Origin: Mytilinidion resinicola
Taxonomy: Eukaryota; Ascomycota; Dothideomycetes; Mytilinidiales; Mytilinidiaceae
Length of the DNA: 64,000 bases
Assembly: GCF_010093595.1 (NCBI RefSeq)
Contig: NW_022985440.1
Coordinates: 2,000,549-2,064,548 of the forward strand
Direction: 5' to 3'
Shown here: piece after piece, positions 1-11,648 of the stretch
How the letters are laid out: the number at the start of each line of letters is the position of its first letter
Numbering within the stretch: the first letter of the stretch is position 1
Made by a program: the position numbers and the translations under genes
The notes under the pieces: generated by a model
What the model saw: the letters and a program-made list of their open reading frames with translations, nothing else
Databases searched by the model: none
What the model was told of the DNA's origin: nothing

Positions 1-2
1 TC

Positions 3-1436
3 GAGTTGGATAAGAGCGGCTGTTCCTCACTGGAACTCGAACGAGAGATCGACTGCATCAAGGAAATGTGGCGAGATTGCGATCTCCAAAGTCTAGCAAA
101 CGAATTCTTTGCAGAGTATCATTCCACCTCCGACTATAGCACGGAGTATCATGGTGCCAAAAATGCCAATCTGACCCTCCTCAAACAACTGCACATGGAA
201 GAGATCAAGTCCTGTGAAAGAGTTCTTGGGAAGCGTCATGGGGTCATAATCACTTTAAAGAGGATTTTGGCACTTTTGTTAAGATTACGTTCATCATACG
301 ATGAAGCTGCGGACATTTTGATCGAAGCCCTCGAATCAGTGACTGACTTGATGGCCAGCATAAAGATCGAAATGGATCTCGCCGTAATCTACCGAGCGCA
401 AGGAAATGTTAAGCTCGCCGAGATATTAGCAGCCAAAGTCTTTGCTAGCCTGCAAGAGAAGATCGGGGCTGAACATAGCTACACACTAAGTGCCGGGTCG
501 TCGTTGGCAAGCACGTGGAACGAGCTTGGTAGACTGAAAGAAGCGGAGGAACTTCTTGACCAGCTCATTTCAGTCAAGGTGGGAAAGTTCGGCCCAGAAC
601 ACCCCAGCACAATCGAGACCACGGCTGTCCTTGCAGCGGTGTACTACAACCAGAAGCGCTTTGCAGACGCCGAATCACTTCAAACCTACATTCTGCAAGT
701 TCGCGAAAGGACTCTCGATTCCGAACATGGATTCACGTGGACCAGCAAGCTGAACTTAGCCGCTATATACACGCAACAACACCGAATCAAGGAAGCGGAA
801 GACATCGAGCTACAAGTCGTTGACTTTAGGAAGGAACGATACGGACTAAAGCACGAACTGACACTTACGGCCCTATCCAATCTTGCAATGACTTTCCGCT
901 CACAAAAGAAGTGGGCGGAAGAGGAAAAGGCACTGAGCCAGGTCGTTTTGGGCCGGATAGAAGTCCTCGGACCAGAGCATCCAAACACCTTGACTTCGAT
1001 CCAAGCCTTGGCCAACAATTTTCTTAGCCAACAACTGCCGCAAAAGGCCGAACCTCTGCTAAGGAAGATGGTTGAGGCGAGGTCAAGAAGATCCGATTAC
1101 GGCCCCGCTCATCCGTCCACACTGGCGAGTCGTAATAGTCTCGCCTGGACGTACTTTGACCAGGGCAAACATGTCGAAGCCGAATCTATGCAGCTGCAAA
1201 CCATCGCAGAAGGCCAAAAATTCTTGGGTGAATCTCACCAGGCTGTTATGCATTGCAGAAGACATTTCGCCAGGATGCTTGAGCTCTCTGGCTGCTTGGA
1301 GGAGGCGAGACGGGTATACCACGAGCTTCGGCAAACGCAGGTGCGAAAGGGCGGTTTGACCGACTCCAAGGCGCAACAAACGGCTGCTAAAATTTCAGAA
1401 CTTGACGAGCTTATCAGAGGACTAACTGCGAAATGA
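3..1436 (+). CDS. TPR protein, kinesin-light-chain type, 5' partial
   Basis: The frame is open at the left edge of the window with no ATG near it, so the N-terminus lies outside; 477 codons precede the TGA. The last two thirds contain tandem TPR units of about 42 residues of the kinesin-light-chain/TPR_12 type, each with a marker such as GPEHPSTIET, GLKHELTLTA, GPEHPNTLTS or GPAHPSTLAS. In Pezizomycotina these arrays usually form the C-terminal sensor half of STAND (NB-ARC or NACHT) proteins or stand-alone partners of them. No NTPase domain is visible here; it could lie upstream. The stop overlaps the ATG of the next reading frame (ATGA at 1433). The family call is firm; the full architecture is unknown. 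Confidence 0.85.
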   Translation, partial: ELDKSGCSSLELEREIDCIKEMWRDCDLQSLANEFFAEYHSTSDYSTEYHGAKNANLTLLKQLHMEEIKSCERVLGKRHGVIITLKRILALLLRLRSSYDEAADILIEALESVTDLMASIKIEMDLAVIYRAQGNVKLAEILAAKVFASLQEKIGAEHSYTLSAGSSLASTWNELGRLKEAEELLDQLISVKVGKFGPEHPSTIETTAVLAAVYYNQKRFADAESLQTYILQVRERTLDSEHGFTWTSKLNLAAIYTQQHRIKEAEDIELQVVDFRKERYGLKHELTLTALSNLAMTFRSQKKWAEEEKALSQVVLGRIEVLGPEHPNTLTSIQALANNFLSQQLPQKAEPLLRKMVEARSRRSDYGPAHPSTLASRNSLAWTYFDQGKHVEAESMQLQTIAEGQKFLGESHQAVMHCRRHFARMLELSGCLEEARRVYHELRQTQVRKGGLTDSKAQQTAAKISELDELIRGLTAK

Positions 1437-1980
1437 ACCTGCGGCATTTGCCAAGTTTAGCGTCTTTCCTTATTGGACTCCACCAGGTCCTCAGCCTTGT
1501 GCAACCCACCCTCCCATCCGCTCGCCCAATGGTCGAAAGCCACGATAGACATAGACAAGTCAGCTGGCGGTATGACTCTGCTTTCTCCAAGCTATCAGTT
1601 AATATTCATAGACATGTCGACGCCCTTCGCTCCTTAGGCAACCTAGACGTTGAGCTGGCCGAGAAAACACCATCTCTGAGAATGACGGACGTCGAAACCA
1701 GGCTGGACAAGAGCTACGTAACACGTTCCAAGCTGTTGGGACTATTAAGGCGAGAGTTTGGAAGCGCATACACTTTGGAGGTACGGCCCTTCAGTCGCCC
1801 AGAGCAATGTATCGTAAAATTGTGCGTAATTGACTTTATGTACAGGAAAGACATGATCAGTTCGTGGTGACCGCCGAGCGGGAATTGACCGAAGTAAAAC
1901 AACCAATCGCTCCTTTTGTCGCGGAACGTACAAATCTTAACGGACTGATAGGCCGAGAAGAAGGAAGTAAGCTCCTCTAA
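1433..1980 (+). CDS. Small hypothetical protein, two exons
   Basis: Proposed exons are 1433-1780 and 1846-1980 (160 aa). The 65-bp intron runs GTACGG..TACAG in phase 0; retaining it would end the protein at 145 aa (1870). The start overlaps the stop of the TPR gene, so translation from a separate mRNA would need a promoter inside that gene; an internal ATG at 1529 is an alternative start. The product is charged, has no signal peptide, membrane segment or motif that I recognise, and could be a remnant of a longer gene or a 3' extension of the TPR transcript. Confidence 0.35.
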
Positions 1981-2175
1981 TTAAACTGGATATTCATGAA
2001 ATTACGCCCTACATTCTTTTGTGTTTGCGGAGCTCGGTGGGAAAAGAACATTTCCGGTGAAGAGACGGGGCTGACCGGTCGGGCCATTCATTAAAATAGT
2101 GCCCGCTTAGTCTAGCTACGTAGGCAGCCTGGCAGGTAGAACGGTACCGGCACGCGGCTAATATAAAAATAAGTA

Positions 2176-2416
2176 CACTGAATAGCTAAGGTGCCTATAA
2201 CTATTAAATATATATAACCTTCCTACTTAAATTAAATACCTTTATCTATATTTTCTTTATAGTTTTTATATAGCTTTAAATATATATTTATTTTGAAGTA
2301 TATTTTACTTTTTTATATAGCCTACTTTAAGATAGTAAAAAATAGCCTTATTTTTATCTATAATTCCCTTTATTTTATTGAAAAAGCAGCTATTTAAATA
2401 GGAGCCTTAGTTAGTG
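2176..2416. mobile_element. AT-rich short inverted-repeat element (MITE-like), RIP-like
   Basis: A sharply AT-rich, TpA-rich island inside GC-balanced flanks. Its ends are imperfect inverted repeats: the left end has CTAAGGTGCCTATA (from 2186) and the reverse complement of the right end has CTAAGGCTCCTATT, followed by similar AAATA stretches. It contains no reading frame. Size (about 240 bp), inverted ends and AT enrichment fit a non-autonomous DNA element altered by RIP. No clear target duplication was found. The rest of the gap (1981-2175 and 2417-2652) shows nothing recognisable. Confidence 0.45.
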
Positions 2417-2652
2417 TCTTCAAATTAGGTGGGCTAGGTGGGCTAGATATAAAGCGTAGATGTAGTTGTGTGGTGGTGGGCATTGGGGGCAGGCTAAACT
2501 TTAGTGGGGAGAGATGCCTAGCGCAGCACTCAGGTGGTACGCGTTGTTCTGTCAGCCGCGTGGCTGCCTAGTTTGTCCCGCCGTTTCCTTACCTTCATTT
2601 CCGGTCTAGGTAGGATTCTAAGTTGGTTGGGACCATCAAGCGTCTTCCCACA

Positions 2653-5600
2653 ATGGGTGGTGCATCAGACAAGGTCATTGCTCAGGTCAAGAGCCTCCGG
2701 CGGACAACAGCGGACGGAAATCCCTACGTGACCAACCAAAACCTCCAAACGATCTTCGAAAGGAACATTATAATCGCTATACTCAAAGAATGCGCAATAC
2801 CCGAGTGGCGCATTTCCAGCCTGGCGACGTCGGTCCGCGAAGGTGGCGTTGTCGTTTTCGCAATCCTAACATGGATACAAAGACCGGAGGCGATAGTAGA
2901 TTTCGTGGACAAGCAAGAGCTGGACGATCGCTTGCCGTTCACAGAGAACGATCTGCCAAGCATCAATCCGGATGTACCACAGTTTTTCGATGCACAGTGG
3001 GCTTTCTTTCCAGTCTACCTTCGGGAGGGAGGTTTCCGCAAATTCCGTGATAGGGAGGTCCTACCATTTCAGACCGAGTCGGCGGAGCCTTCTTTGGATG
3101 GAAGTTTTGGTGTGATCTCGAAAGTCACAATCGATCCTTCGATGCATGACTTCGTCCCGGAGCAGGTTGGTCCTTCTTTGACTATTTGTACAGCGGATAC
3201 TAAGGAGGGCAGTGCAAGGAAACATCCGTCTTCATTCGTAAACAACTCCGTCCTGGGAGCAAGAACCGGGATCGGCATGCTAAAGAGCTAAGCTGCTTAG
3301 AAGCCTTGCGCCTCCTCGAGCATACGAACATTGTGCGGCTTCTGTACTCTTATACGCAAGGATCGCGGTTCAACTTCATCTTCCCATGCCTGGATATGGA
3401 CCTGAGCGAGTTCCTAGTGCGCGCCGAGCGATACGGAAACTTTGTTGAAGACGACACCTTCTACCAAGCTCTTCAAGGCCTTGCTTCCGCCATCCACGCC
3501 GTGCACAACTTCAAGATCCAAGGCGAAGTCGACATGGACTTCATCATCTACCACCACGACCTACGGCCCGCCAACATCCTAGTCACTCCCAATACGTTCA
3601 TGCTTGCGGATTTCGGACTGTCCAAGATCAAGCCACCCGAGAAAGGCTCAAAAACAGAATGGCCGGATACCTTCAGCGACTACATAGCGCCGGAGTGCAT
3701 GGATGAAAATTTCCGCAATCAGACCGTAGGCAGGTCGATTGACATCTGGGCCTTTGGCTGCCTCATTGTGGAAGTCGCGACGTATATGGCAGAGGGATCA
3801 GAGGGCGTAACGAGTGCCAGAAAAGAGCGAGCGCGCCTGGTATCCGAAGAGTGGAGAGTCACAAACTCGTACTTCTGGTTGGGTAGCTCCATGCGCCCTG
3901 AAGTCCTACATCACATGGAAAAGCTCCAGATGAACAGAGGCTCGGGCATATTCAGCTTGCTAGAAGCGGCGAAGACATTATTGGAAGCCAATGTGGAAAC
4001 GCGGCCAAGGGCGGAGGATGCGTTGAGGGCCTTGTCGGCGGTTGCAACACAGTGCATCTACACCGATGTCGTAGCGAGTCTGGACAAATATGAGGCATCG
4101 CTAAGAACCACTGAGCATAGATTGTCTGCGCTCGATGTCTGGATGGAAAAGAGGAAGCTACACATGTGGGGATCGCCTTTGGGTATGCACACAAAGCAGC
4201 TGATAAAGAAGAGTCCACATAGTCTTCCAAATGTGGAAGCAATGCAAAGAGCGCAGCAACTTCTACGAGAGCTGCAAGGAATGTGTAGGACTGTGCTGTC
4301 AGCATTCGCTACATCACCGAGAGAGAATGAGGAGGAGGACGAATCCCGAAAGCCTTCGCTAGGGTACTCGCCTACCATATCTCATGAAATCCGAAAGAGA
4401 ATCGAGGCCTTGTGCAATCTATTGCCAGCCCAGACGTTGCGTCAAGTCAGCATAATGTGCGAAAAGGACATTATAAATACCATTGACAGTCACGACCTCG
4501 ATAGCATGGGGAACGTACTTGATTTGGAGTCCGAGCCGCATCAAGAAATGGCGTCCATGGCCCTGCTGCGAGGATTGAAAGATTCTCTCGTGAGGTTGAG
4601 TAGCACCGACGAGGAGGCGAAGCGGTTGCGGCTGGAAGAGCACCAGATTACGGGATTGACCCGTCTGCCTGACGGCTACCATGAGATCGCCGATCTTCGT
4701 GAAAGCTACGCCGACATAACAGAGAAATCCACATCGCATAGAGTCCTCGTCGAGAGCGTACCATACTCTGAGTCCTGGCGGAAATGGACGCCCACAGATC
4801 GAGCGGAGCGCATTGCCGCACTTGCGAAACTATTGGCCCTGAAGAAACCGAAACGCCTTCGTGTGCTGGACTGCATCGGATACGTACTGCCCAATCCAGA
4901 AGGATACAGCTTGGTATTCCGATTTCCAGACGACGGTGCGAACTCCGTCCCGGAAACACTGCTGGACTACCTGCGGAAGGCGATTCCGAAGCCACAGAGG
5001 GGCGTCCCAAGGGGAGTACCCGACAAACCAGCGCTTGAGGAGCGTTACAGTTTGGCCCTGACCCTTGCGCAAAGCATCTTCGAGCTTCATTCCATCGGAT
5101 GGCTGCACAAGGCGCTAAACTCCAATAACATCCTCTTCTTCTCCGAGCCCTCGAATTTTGGAAGACCCAAGCTCTCGAAACCTTACCTTGTGGACTTCCG
5201 CTTTAGCCGACCTAACGGCCCCAGCCAATTCACGGATGGTCCCGTCAAAGACCGTGGATTCGTCGAATACGTGCACCCAGATTATTTCGAAGAACGCAAG
5301 ATTCAGGACAACAGTTGGGTAAAGACCGAAGCCGCGGCAGAGAAAGAAGCTCGCTTTCGGCAGTTGTACGACTATTACAGCTTGGGAGTTATACTCCTCG
5401 AGATAGGCTACTGGAGCCCAATTGAGAACATCCTCAGTCAGCATAGGACCGCTTATCCAAGTGTGCTCACTGAGATTCTGCTTCACAAATATATTCCACG
5501 GTTAGGTGCCGTCATGGGTCGGCTTTATATGCAAGTAACCAGGGCATGCGTGGATGGCAGCATTCAAGAATCGGAAGACGAATCTTCAGGCCTAAGCTCG

Positions 5601-5654
5601 CAAGGCTTCTATTCATGTGTCATCGAGCCGCTATCGAGGATATTTGTTGGTTGA
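2653..5654 (+). CDS. Tandem protein kinase plus pseudokinase protein (984 aa)
   Basis: Exons 2653-3165 and 3213-5654; the 47-bp intron (GTTGGT..GGGCAG, with CTAAG near its end) joins in phase 0 and restores the kinase N-lobe. Domain 1 has a glycine-loop-like GSFGVISKV, a beta-3 lysine in FIRKQL (about K181), catalytic HHDLRPANI (D287), DFG (D304) and an APE-like APEC (about 330), so it is probably active. A linker of roughly 300 residues follows. Domain 2 (about 680-950) has HKALNSNN in place of HRDLKxxN, with Ala at the catalytic Asp position (805), and DFR for DFG (832), so it should be catalytically dead. No membrane segment is seen. ATG 2653 is the first in-frame ATG. Substrates are unknown; similar two-domain proteins occur among fungal STAND-associated kinases. 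Confidence 0.85.
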
Positions 5655-7200
5655 TGTGTTCGCTGGCTAGGAGTTATCGAACTGTATCCTTCCTCAACGT
5701 ACGGGCTCGCGCCTGTATCAAAGTTTGCTGTATCCAGCATTCTTTCAGGACCTCCTTAGCCTTCTATCTATTGCTGTCGTGCATAAGCTTCTCGCGGCAA
5801 AGATCAAATTTTCCTCCATACCTTGGTACCGATCGAGTTCCACGTGTCCGAGAATGCTGCAAGCTAACGGATGTCTGAAGGAAGGTTCAGTCCTAGTAAC
5901 CTCTGTTTGCAGTCAGATAGGTACTTTCCCTTTGTAGTCATTGTGAGGCTATGACGTCCAATGTAGGAGAAGAAGATCGGGAAATAGATGGACCCGCAGA
6001 TTTAGGGTCCGTCATCAGTGGCTTGCGGCTGGCTGAGGAACAGACCGAGTACAATCATAGCAAAGAGTTAGTCCTCATTTGCTACGCTATGCAATAATCT
6101 CGCCTTACCGATCGCATCCCCAACCATTGATTCCGAATCGACCGCCTGGAGCTTGGCCTATTGCAGAGGTCGCATGCGGGTCGGAAGCAGGTGCCGGCGC
6201 CGTCTCAAGCTTGCTTGTGGTTTAAACGACGTTGGAGACAATACCCAGGAAGTTCTCTTCTACGGATTTAGAGTACTGCTTTATAAGATCGTTGATGGTT
6301 GTGTTCTCTTGGCTTATAGATGCTTTTGTTAGAACAGATAATTCATGCACTATTAATACAAGCGATGATTCTGCAAGCTCTACGTATAAGACGAGCTCCT
6401 TCTTAAGCAGATTTTGAAGCGGGTAGTTAAAGGTAATACTAAAAGGTAACTCGCCCTTTGTAATATGCTAGTGTTACGGTTAGGGGCGTCCGTGACGGAC
6501 GACGCACACGTGACGTAGCCTTAGTCATTATGGTCGTTAAAACTGTGCTATAGCTCTCGCTTAACAGACTTTCGTTTATTTTAATATCTTATTAACCTGC
6601 TGCCGGAGGTTCGGGGGTTGTGCTCTAGTTCCGGTTCACTCCAGTAGTTGTCGGCCAGCCAATGCAAGAACCATGTCTCTCGTCTCTCGTGACAATTAAT
6701 CGCCCAAAGCCTTCTCTCTCCCGCCACGCCCCACCCAGATCTACCCGAACTCCTCTCACCTCATGTAGCTAAGTTTGAGATGGCAGTGCCATACGCTGTG
6801 TCCTAGCCTTAGCCTTAGAGCTTTCAGGAAGGATCATCAACTTTTCACTTAATAGAACTTTATCGATTCCGAGCTCTCATACGTACGACAGTACTCGGGT
6901 TGTAACAGCTACAACCTAGGATCAACAACTCATACGGTTCACGGTCACCTACGTACAGACTTGGAGTTGCTGGCATAGTAGCTGCCTACATGCCTAGCCA
7001 GTTACAACTTCTACAGAGAGGGGTTGGGGTACGGTGGCCTACCCTGCCTAATGCTGCCTACTGCTGCCTCCAATTAGTGCTTCTGCCTATGCATACAGTC
7101 ACTTCCTACGTAGTATATAGTTTGGCCTTCGGGCCCCCGAAATAAGACAGAGTTCACATCAATTTTCAACCTGAGTACAGTTGCGATCTAGCCATGACTT
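5655..7200. other. Intergenic region with solo LTR and a short interrupted minus-strand frame
   Basis: No convincing gene. Apart from the LTR at 6472-6907, there is a minus-strand open frame of about 80 codons (6222-6466), rich in Leu, Ser and Val, that runs up to the LTR boundary; I do not recognise it and it may be a gene remnant. Segment 6990-7080 is rich in a TGCCT-containing motif. Nothing else was seen. Confidence 0.5.
6472..6907. mobile_element. Solo LTR of a retrotransposon
   Basis: The 436-bp segment starts TGTTAC and ends GTAACA, a perfect 6-bp terminal inverted repeat of the canonical TG..CA kind. The five bases before it are GCTAG and the five after are GCTAC, a 4-of-5 match expected for a 5-bp target duplication. 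No gag or pol frame and no second LTR lie within several kb, which suggests LTR-LTR recombination left a solo copy. A near palindrome GTCCGTGACGGAC sits close to the left end. The superfamily (copia or gypsy) cannot be told from the LTR alone. Confidence 0.65.
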
Positions 7201-7757
7201 TTAACCATTCTCTATAACAGAACCTCCCCGAGAAACTGACGCAGAATCCTGGGGGACTTCAACCTCGTCGAAACGGGGTCTCCGCCGCAGCCGCAGCCGA
7301 GGTACTGGTGTTGACGTAGGCATAGCTTGCTGTTGGCGCGCTTTCAGGATTGGTGCAAGGAAATCCCCTCTGCGATAGTTTGGCTCGCATTTGCCAGGTA
7401 GCAGGCGAGGCTCTGGATTCGCATACATCCATGAGCTGTCGTTTGGTTTCAACGGTAGACTGGACAAGCGTGGTGCATCTTTCAAAGTGGGTTTTCTAGG
7501 GTATTGGGTATTATCGACGAACGTGGGCCGAGCAGGCTTCTTCATTGCGAATGACGGATTATAATACTGCTTTGCCGGCAAAAGTCCTGGTCCATTTTGC
7601 ATGGAGGGTGGGCGTCTCTGATCTCGCTCGTGCTGACCGGTTTGATCTGGTTGTGCAGAGCTTCCGTGAGTTTCGCTAGAGAATCTTTGTGTCTGATGGG
7701 CTGGCACTTTGCCTTTGTCCCTTTGTTTCTTTGAGGGTATACTAGCAGGTATATTAT
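7201..7757 (-). other. Possible alternative C-terminal exon of the adjacent gene
   Basis: A minus-strand frame of 269 codons (8010-7201) overlaps the 3' end of the gene at 7758-11348 in another frame and continues 557 bp beyond its stop. It is Pro, Arg and Ser rich with no recognised domain. Splicing could join it to the upstream coding frame; for example a donor GTAGCG near 7870 and an acceptor just before codon TTA near 7760 are in phase, but that acceptor is weak. Either a spliced C-terminus or a chance open frame. Confidence 0.3.
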
Positions 7758-10700
7758 CTAACTCTTGAGACCTCGCAGATCCTGTATCAGACATAATCGT
7801 GGTTGGGTTGGTGATGGTTGATAGCGAGAGAGTATTTGAAGAGTGTCTCGAGAGTATGTCGCTACTTGAGGCCCCAGAATTCGGGATATGAAATGAGGCT
7901 GCCGTGGGGATTTCGCTTGCGGAGAAAGCTGTGTGGGTTGGCTTTGCGTATGAGAAGCTCGAGGTTGGATTGCATTCCGGAAAGGTCTCCATCCCAAGTC
8001 GTTGATCCAAGACGCTGAGCCTTGTCCGATTATAACAGCCCCTGAGCCGCTTGATTTTGGGACAGGCTTTATCTTCCTCTTCCCACCCTTCGGGACGAGC
8101 TGCTGGATACGATCACATTTGCAGCTATCCGTGTGGGCCGTAGAGCGTGGACAGCTCTCGAATAGGTGCTGAGAGCGGTGTAATTGAAGGCCGGTTATTG
8201 TTACTTGTTCTCGATCCTCTGCTGACCCACTTTCGAGATACATCTCTTCAAGCGTGGTACTTTGGATGGCGAGGTAGTCTTTGTATTTTGGCAGTTCCTT
8301 GAATTGTTTGCAGAGTCGAACTGATGGATGCGGGTCGATGATGTTCTGGAGACGATTACCAAAGAGAATGACCGCATTGCGATCGCGCGCCAATTCCGGC
8401 CAATTTCCGCAAGTGGATTTCAGCTCGGTTTCTCGCAGACGTGGATTGAGTTTCCTGTTTACTAGATCCATGTATTCCCATCCTTGAACATGCTTTTTCC
8501 AGTTCAGTTTCATCTCGACTCCGGTTTTGGCGATGTCAATTGTCTGCGCCATGAATCCCTCGAGCATAGAGTATAGTTCCCCTACGAGGTGCTTGAATCT
8601 TTTAGACTGTAAGCCGGGATTTTTCATGCTCCTGTCGCAAATCATTGGAGTATCTGCGTTGCTAAGCATTGCCTGTCTCACAGATTGTTGATCGTTTGGA
8701 TCTGCGGATACAATCCCGACCATTTGGTCAACTTCAAAGGGCTTTAGGACGTGTCGATGCAAGATGATGTGAAGTATGGCGGTTTCTCCATCGGTATACC
8801 AGGCACGACGGTCCTCCATATCCTGCAAAATGACTGGAACTTGTTTTGCATCATCTAGCAGATCGGCATAGAATTGCGCCCTGTCCGCATGATGCATCCC
8901 ATCCTTTTTGGATATTGCGAACTGCAGACTTCCAGCGCCGAATTGTTGGAACCCAACGCTAGCTCCAGTGAGTGAAACCACTCTCTTAGAAAGGTATGAT
9001 GTCTTAGTGTAGCCGACGGAGGAATAGTCATAGTCTTTGCTCGCTGTATACTAGTCAACCGGAGTACCTTCTGCAAGGATATAGGAAGAATATACAGACC
9101 TAGGCGACACAAAGAATCTGAACACCACCCTAGAAAGCATTTGGTAGTAATAAGAGCCTCTTCATCAAGCTCTTCAACAGAGAGCCGATCAGGAAACAAA
9201 TGGACTGCTTCGTGATAGGAAATCCGACCTCCAGGTTTATTCAGAAGATGCCATTGAACAAAATCGTTCTCGCGTTTGACTGGAACAAATAGAAGCGAAC
9301 GACCTTTGAGAACGTAGCCACCGCGGAAGCAAGTGACGAGAGGTATATTGGCAAGCGCTGCCATAATCTGCAAAGAAACCTCAAGGCCGACCGCGTTGGG
9401 GTGACGCTCCGGAATAGGAAAACTGGCGACCACGACTGAATCTCCAACAAGATCGTTCCAGCAGCTTGTTGGCTCTTGGGGAAGGAGATGTAAGACTTCG
9501 TATCGTATCTGGAATGTCGGTTTTGGTAGGTTACCAGTATCTGTCAGATTTAACTCAGTGAAGGTGACGTAAGAGTGTGCTAATTGCCCAATGGAAGTTC
9601 GGCAAGCTGCTCCTAGCCATGCGAGCTGTTGACCAACCGCGACGATGAAATCTTCCGAACCTTTCACGGAGATTCTCATATCCCTCAGCGAGACGTGAAT
9701 TTTCCATTCCGAAGTATCGTTTTGCTCTAAAATCAGAGAGATTAGCATTTGAGTAATGGGTAAGCCACCGAGAGTTTGCTAGCCACGTACCGGACGGGAA
9801 TTTGGAATTCGTCTTTTCAATGGCAGTATTCAACGCATCAATCAGTTCCCAAGTGTGAATTGGCCAGTTTTGCCGAAGGTATTCCTCAACCGTAGTCAAC
9901 TGCGCATTGGTGGGCCCACCTGTAATAGCAATAATTGGACGGAGGTTGTGTGATGTTCGTAAAGGGTATTGAGTGTCGAGAAAACTCAAAATATCCCACT
10001 CGGTAAAGAACTCCGCCTGGAAGAGCCCCCCCGGTGTTGGATGTATCATTCCAGGACGCCGAATGGCTAGTAGAATTCGATGGTGAATCAATTCCTTTTG
10101 ATCACAGAACTGCCGTTCCACTATTGTTCTGAGCTCATCCACCAGCTCTGAGAATGCCGGATGCTCAGTCAGATATGTATATACAGGTTTGTCTTCTGTA
10201 TTGATATCATTGCTATCATCTTGACCCCGAGAATCGCTTTGACTCCAACTGTCTGCATCTGTAAGGGATGAACTACTAACATCACTGGGTGGATTGGGAG
10301 CAGGGTTTGAGATCGCATATGCTTTTGAAACGCTGGAAAACTCTTCCGAAAGTGGATCCAGATAATGGGAGTATTGACGTCTGTGCAAAGAGTCGTCGAT
10401 GGCATCTTGAGACGGCTCGTACGTCCAGTCGCTAACTTTCTCTGCAATTGATTTCTCGGGAAGATTTTGCTCCTGCGCCTGAAGTATGATGCTAGGGTAA
10501 CTCCGCTCTAGGCGATCGAAGCCCCCTAGTGCTTCATAGCATTTGTTCAATATGTCATTTCTGAGAATCCGGATAGCTTTAGACGCTTGCCTCTGGTGAG
10601 ACCGCCGAGCAGCCCCTTCCATGACTTGCTTTGAGTAGCCCTTGATACAGCTGGTAAACTGCCGACGAAAAGTGGATTCCTCGAAAGCCTTGCCATGGGA

Positions 10701-11348
10701 GGTGAAGCATTTACTAGGTAAGTCTCGTATGAGTGCCCCCGAAAATTTCTTTATTACATCCGTCCGTTGTTGAGGAGTTAAGACAATGACCGAGTCAGCC
10801 GATATCGTAGATTGGCCATCAAGTACAGGAGCCTCGGACTCTTCAATTCTATCCGTTTCCTCTTCTTCAATTATGCGATGCTGTACGATCTGGGTTTTGT
10901 CGAAAGTTCTTGTTGGCTCGCCTGAGAAAGTGGCCGGAGCAGTCGACTCTGTGCCTCGGAATGACGAGCTTCTCGGGGTATTGAATTCAGTTCCTCTAGA
11001 AGATTCAGCGAAGATGCCATCTATGGCTTCCGAAGTGACTCGAGGGGGCATAGCGATAGCTCCATTCGCACGATCGATGGGATAGGCCCGGCGGGCTGCA
11101 CTATATCTATATCATATCTTAGCATCCTATATAGTAAAAGTACCATTATTCGATACTTACTTGTCGCTGGGCTCTGTCCTGAATACACCTGATTCCTTTT
11201 TAAGATCAAAGTCATGCTGTAATCTGCCAAGCTGAGCCTCTAATTCTTGGATGGCCTTCTGCTGCTCAACGAATCCGGCGACGTTCTTTCGTGCTTTGTA
11301 GAGACTGCTGAGTTCCGAAAGGGCCTTCTTTTCGTCCACTATCTTCAT
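7758..11348 (-). CDS. Uncharacterised fungal multidomain protein with Bfr1-like coiled coil (1136 aa)
   Basis: Exons 11348-11161, 11100-9791, 9726-9100 and 9043-7758; introns of 60, 64 and 56 bp join in phases 2, 1 and 1. The N-terminal segment (MKIVDEKKALSELSSLYKAR onward) closely resembles the coiled coil of fungal Bfr1, a polysome-associated protein. The rest matches a widespread but unnamed Pezizomycotina family that I know by its landmarks: GQQLAWLGAA, FPIPERHPNAVGLE, the FVQWHLL region, HHADRAQFYADLLD, DRRAWYTDGETAILHI, CDRIQQLVP and GAVIIG. Members often occur beside STAND and ankyrin genes. The frame stays open upstream of ATG 11348 to a TAG at 11651-11649, beyond which the same frame continues as the Pbp1-like ORF. 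The C-terminus may be longer (see 7201-7757). Biochemical function is unknown. Confidence 0.75.
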
Positions 11349-11648
11349 TCTACCCGTATCGACTTGCTTCTGAAGACGGTCAATCTCCCAGTTTACGTCA
11401 TCTACAGTCTGGAAGGGCGACCGTGCTTTTGCATAATTAAGTTCCTTCTGGCGGTTCTTAAAGTCCTGAGTGAGCCTTCTTATCTGCTCCAGAACTTCTC
11501 GGTCCCGTTTAGGGCGATTTGCCTGCGATTTGAGAGGTTCCTCAAGGATTGCATTATTTCCATTCTTGGTATCGGAACTAAATCCCGACGAGTTTTTAAC
11601 CTCCGCCTCCAGGCGTCCACGCTCTTCTATTTCGCGAATAATTTCTTC

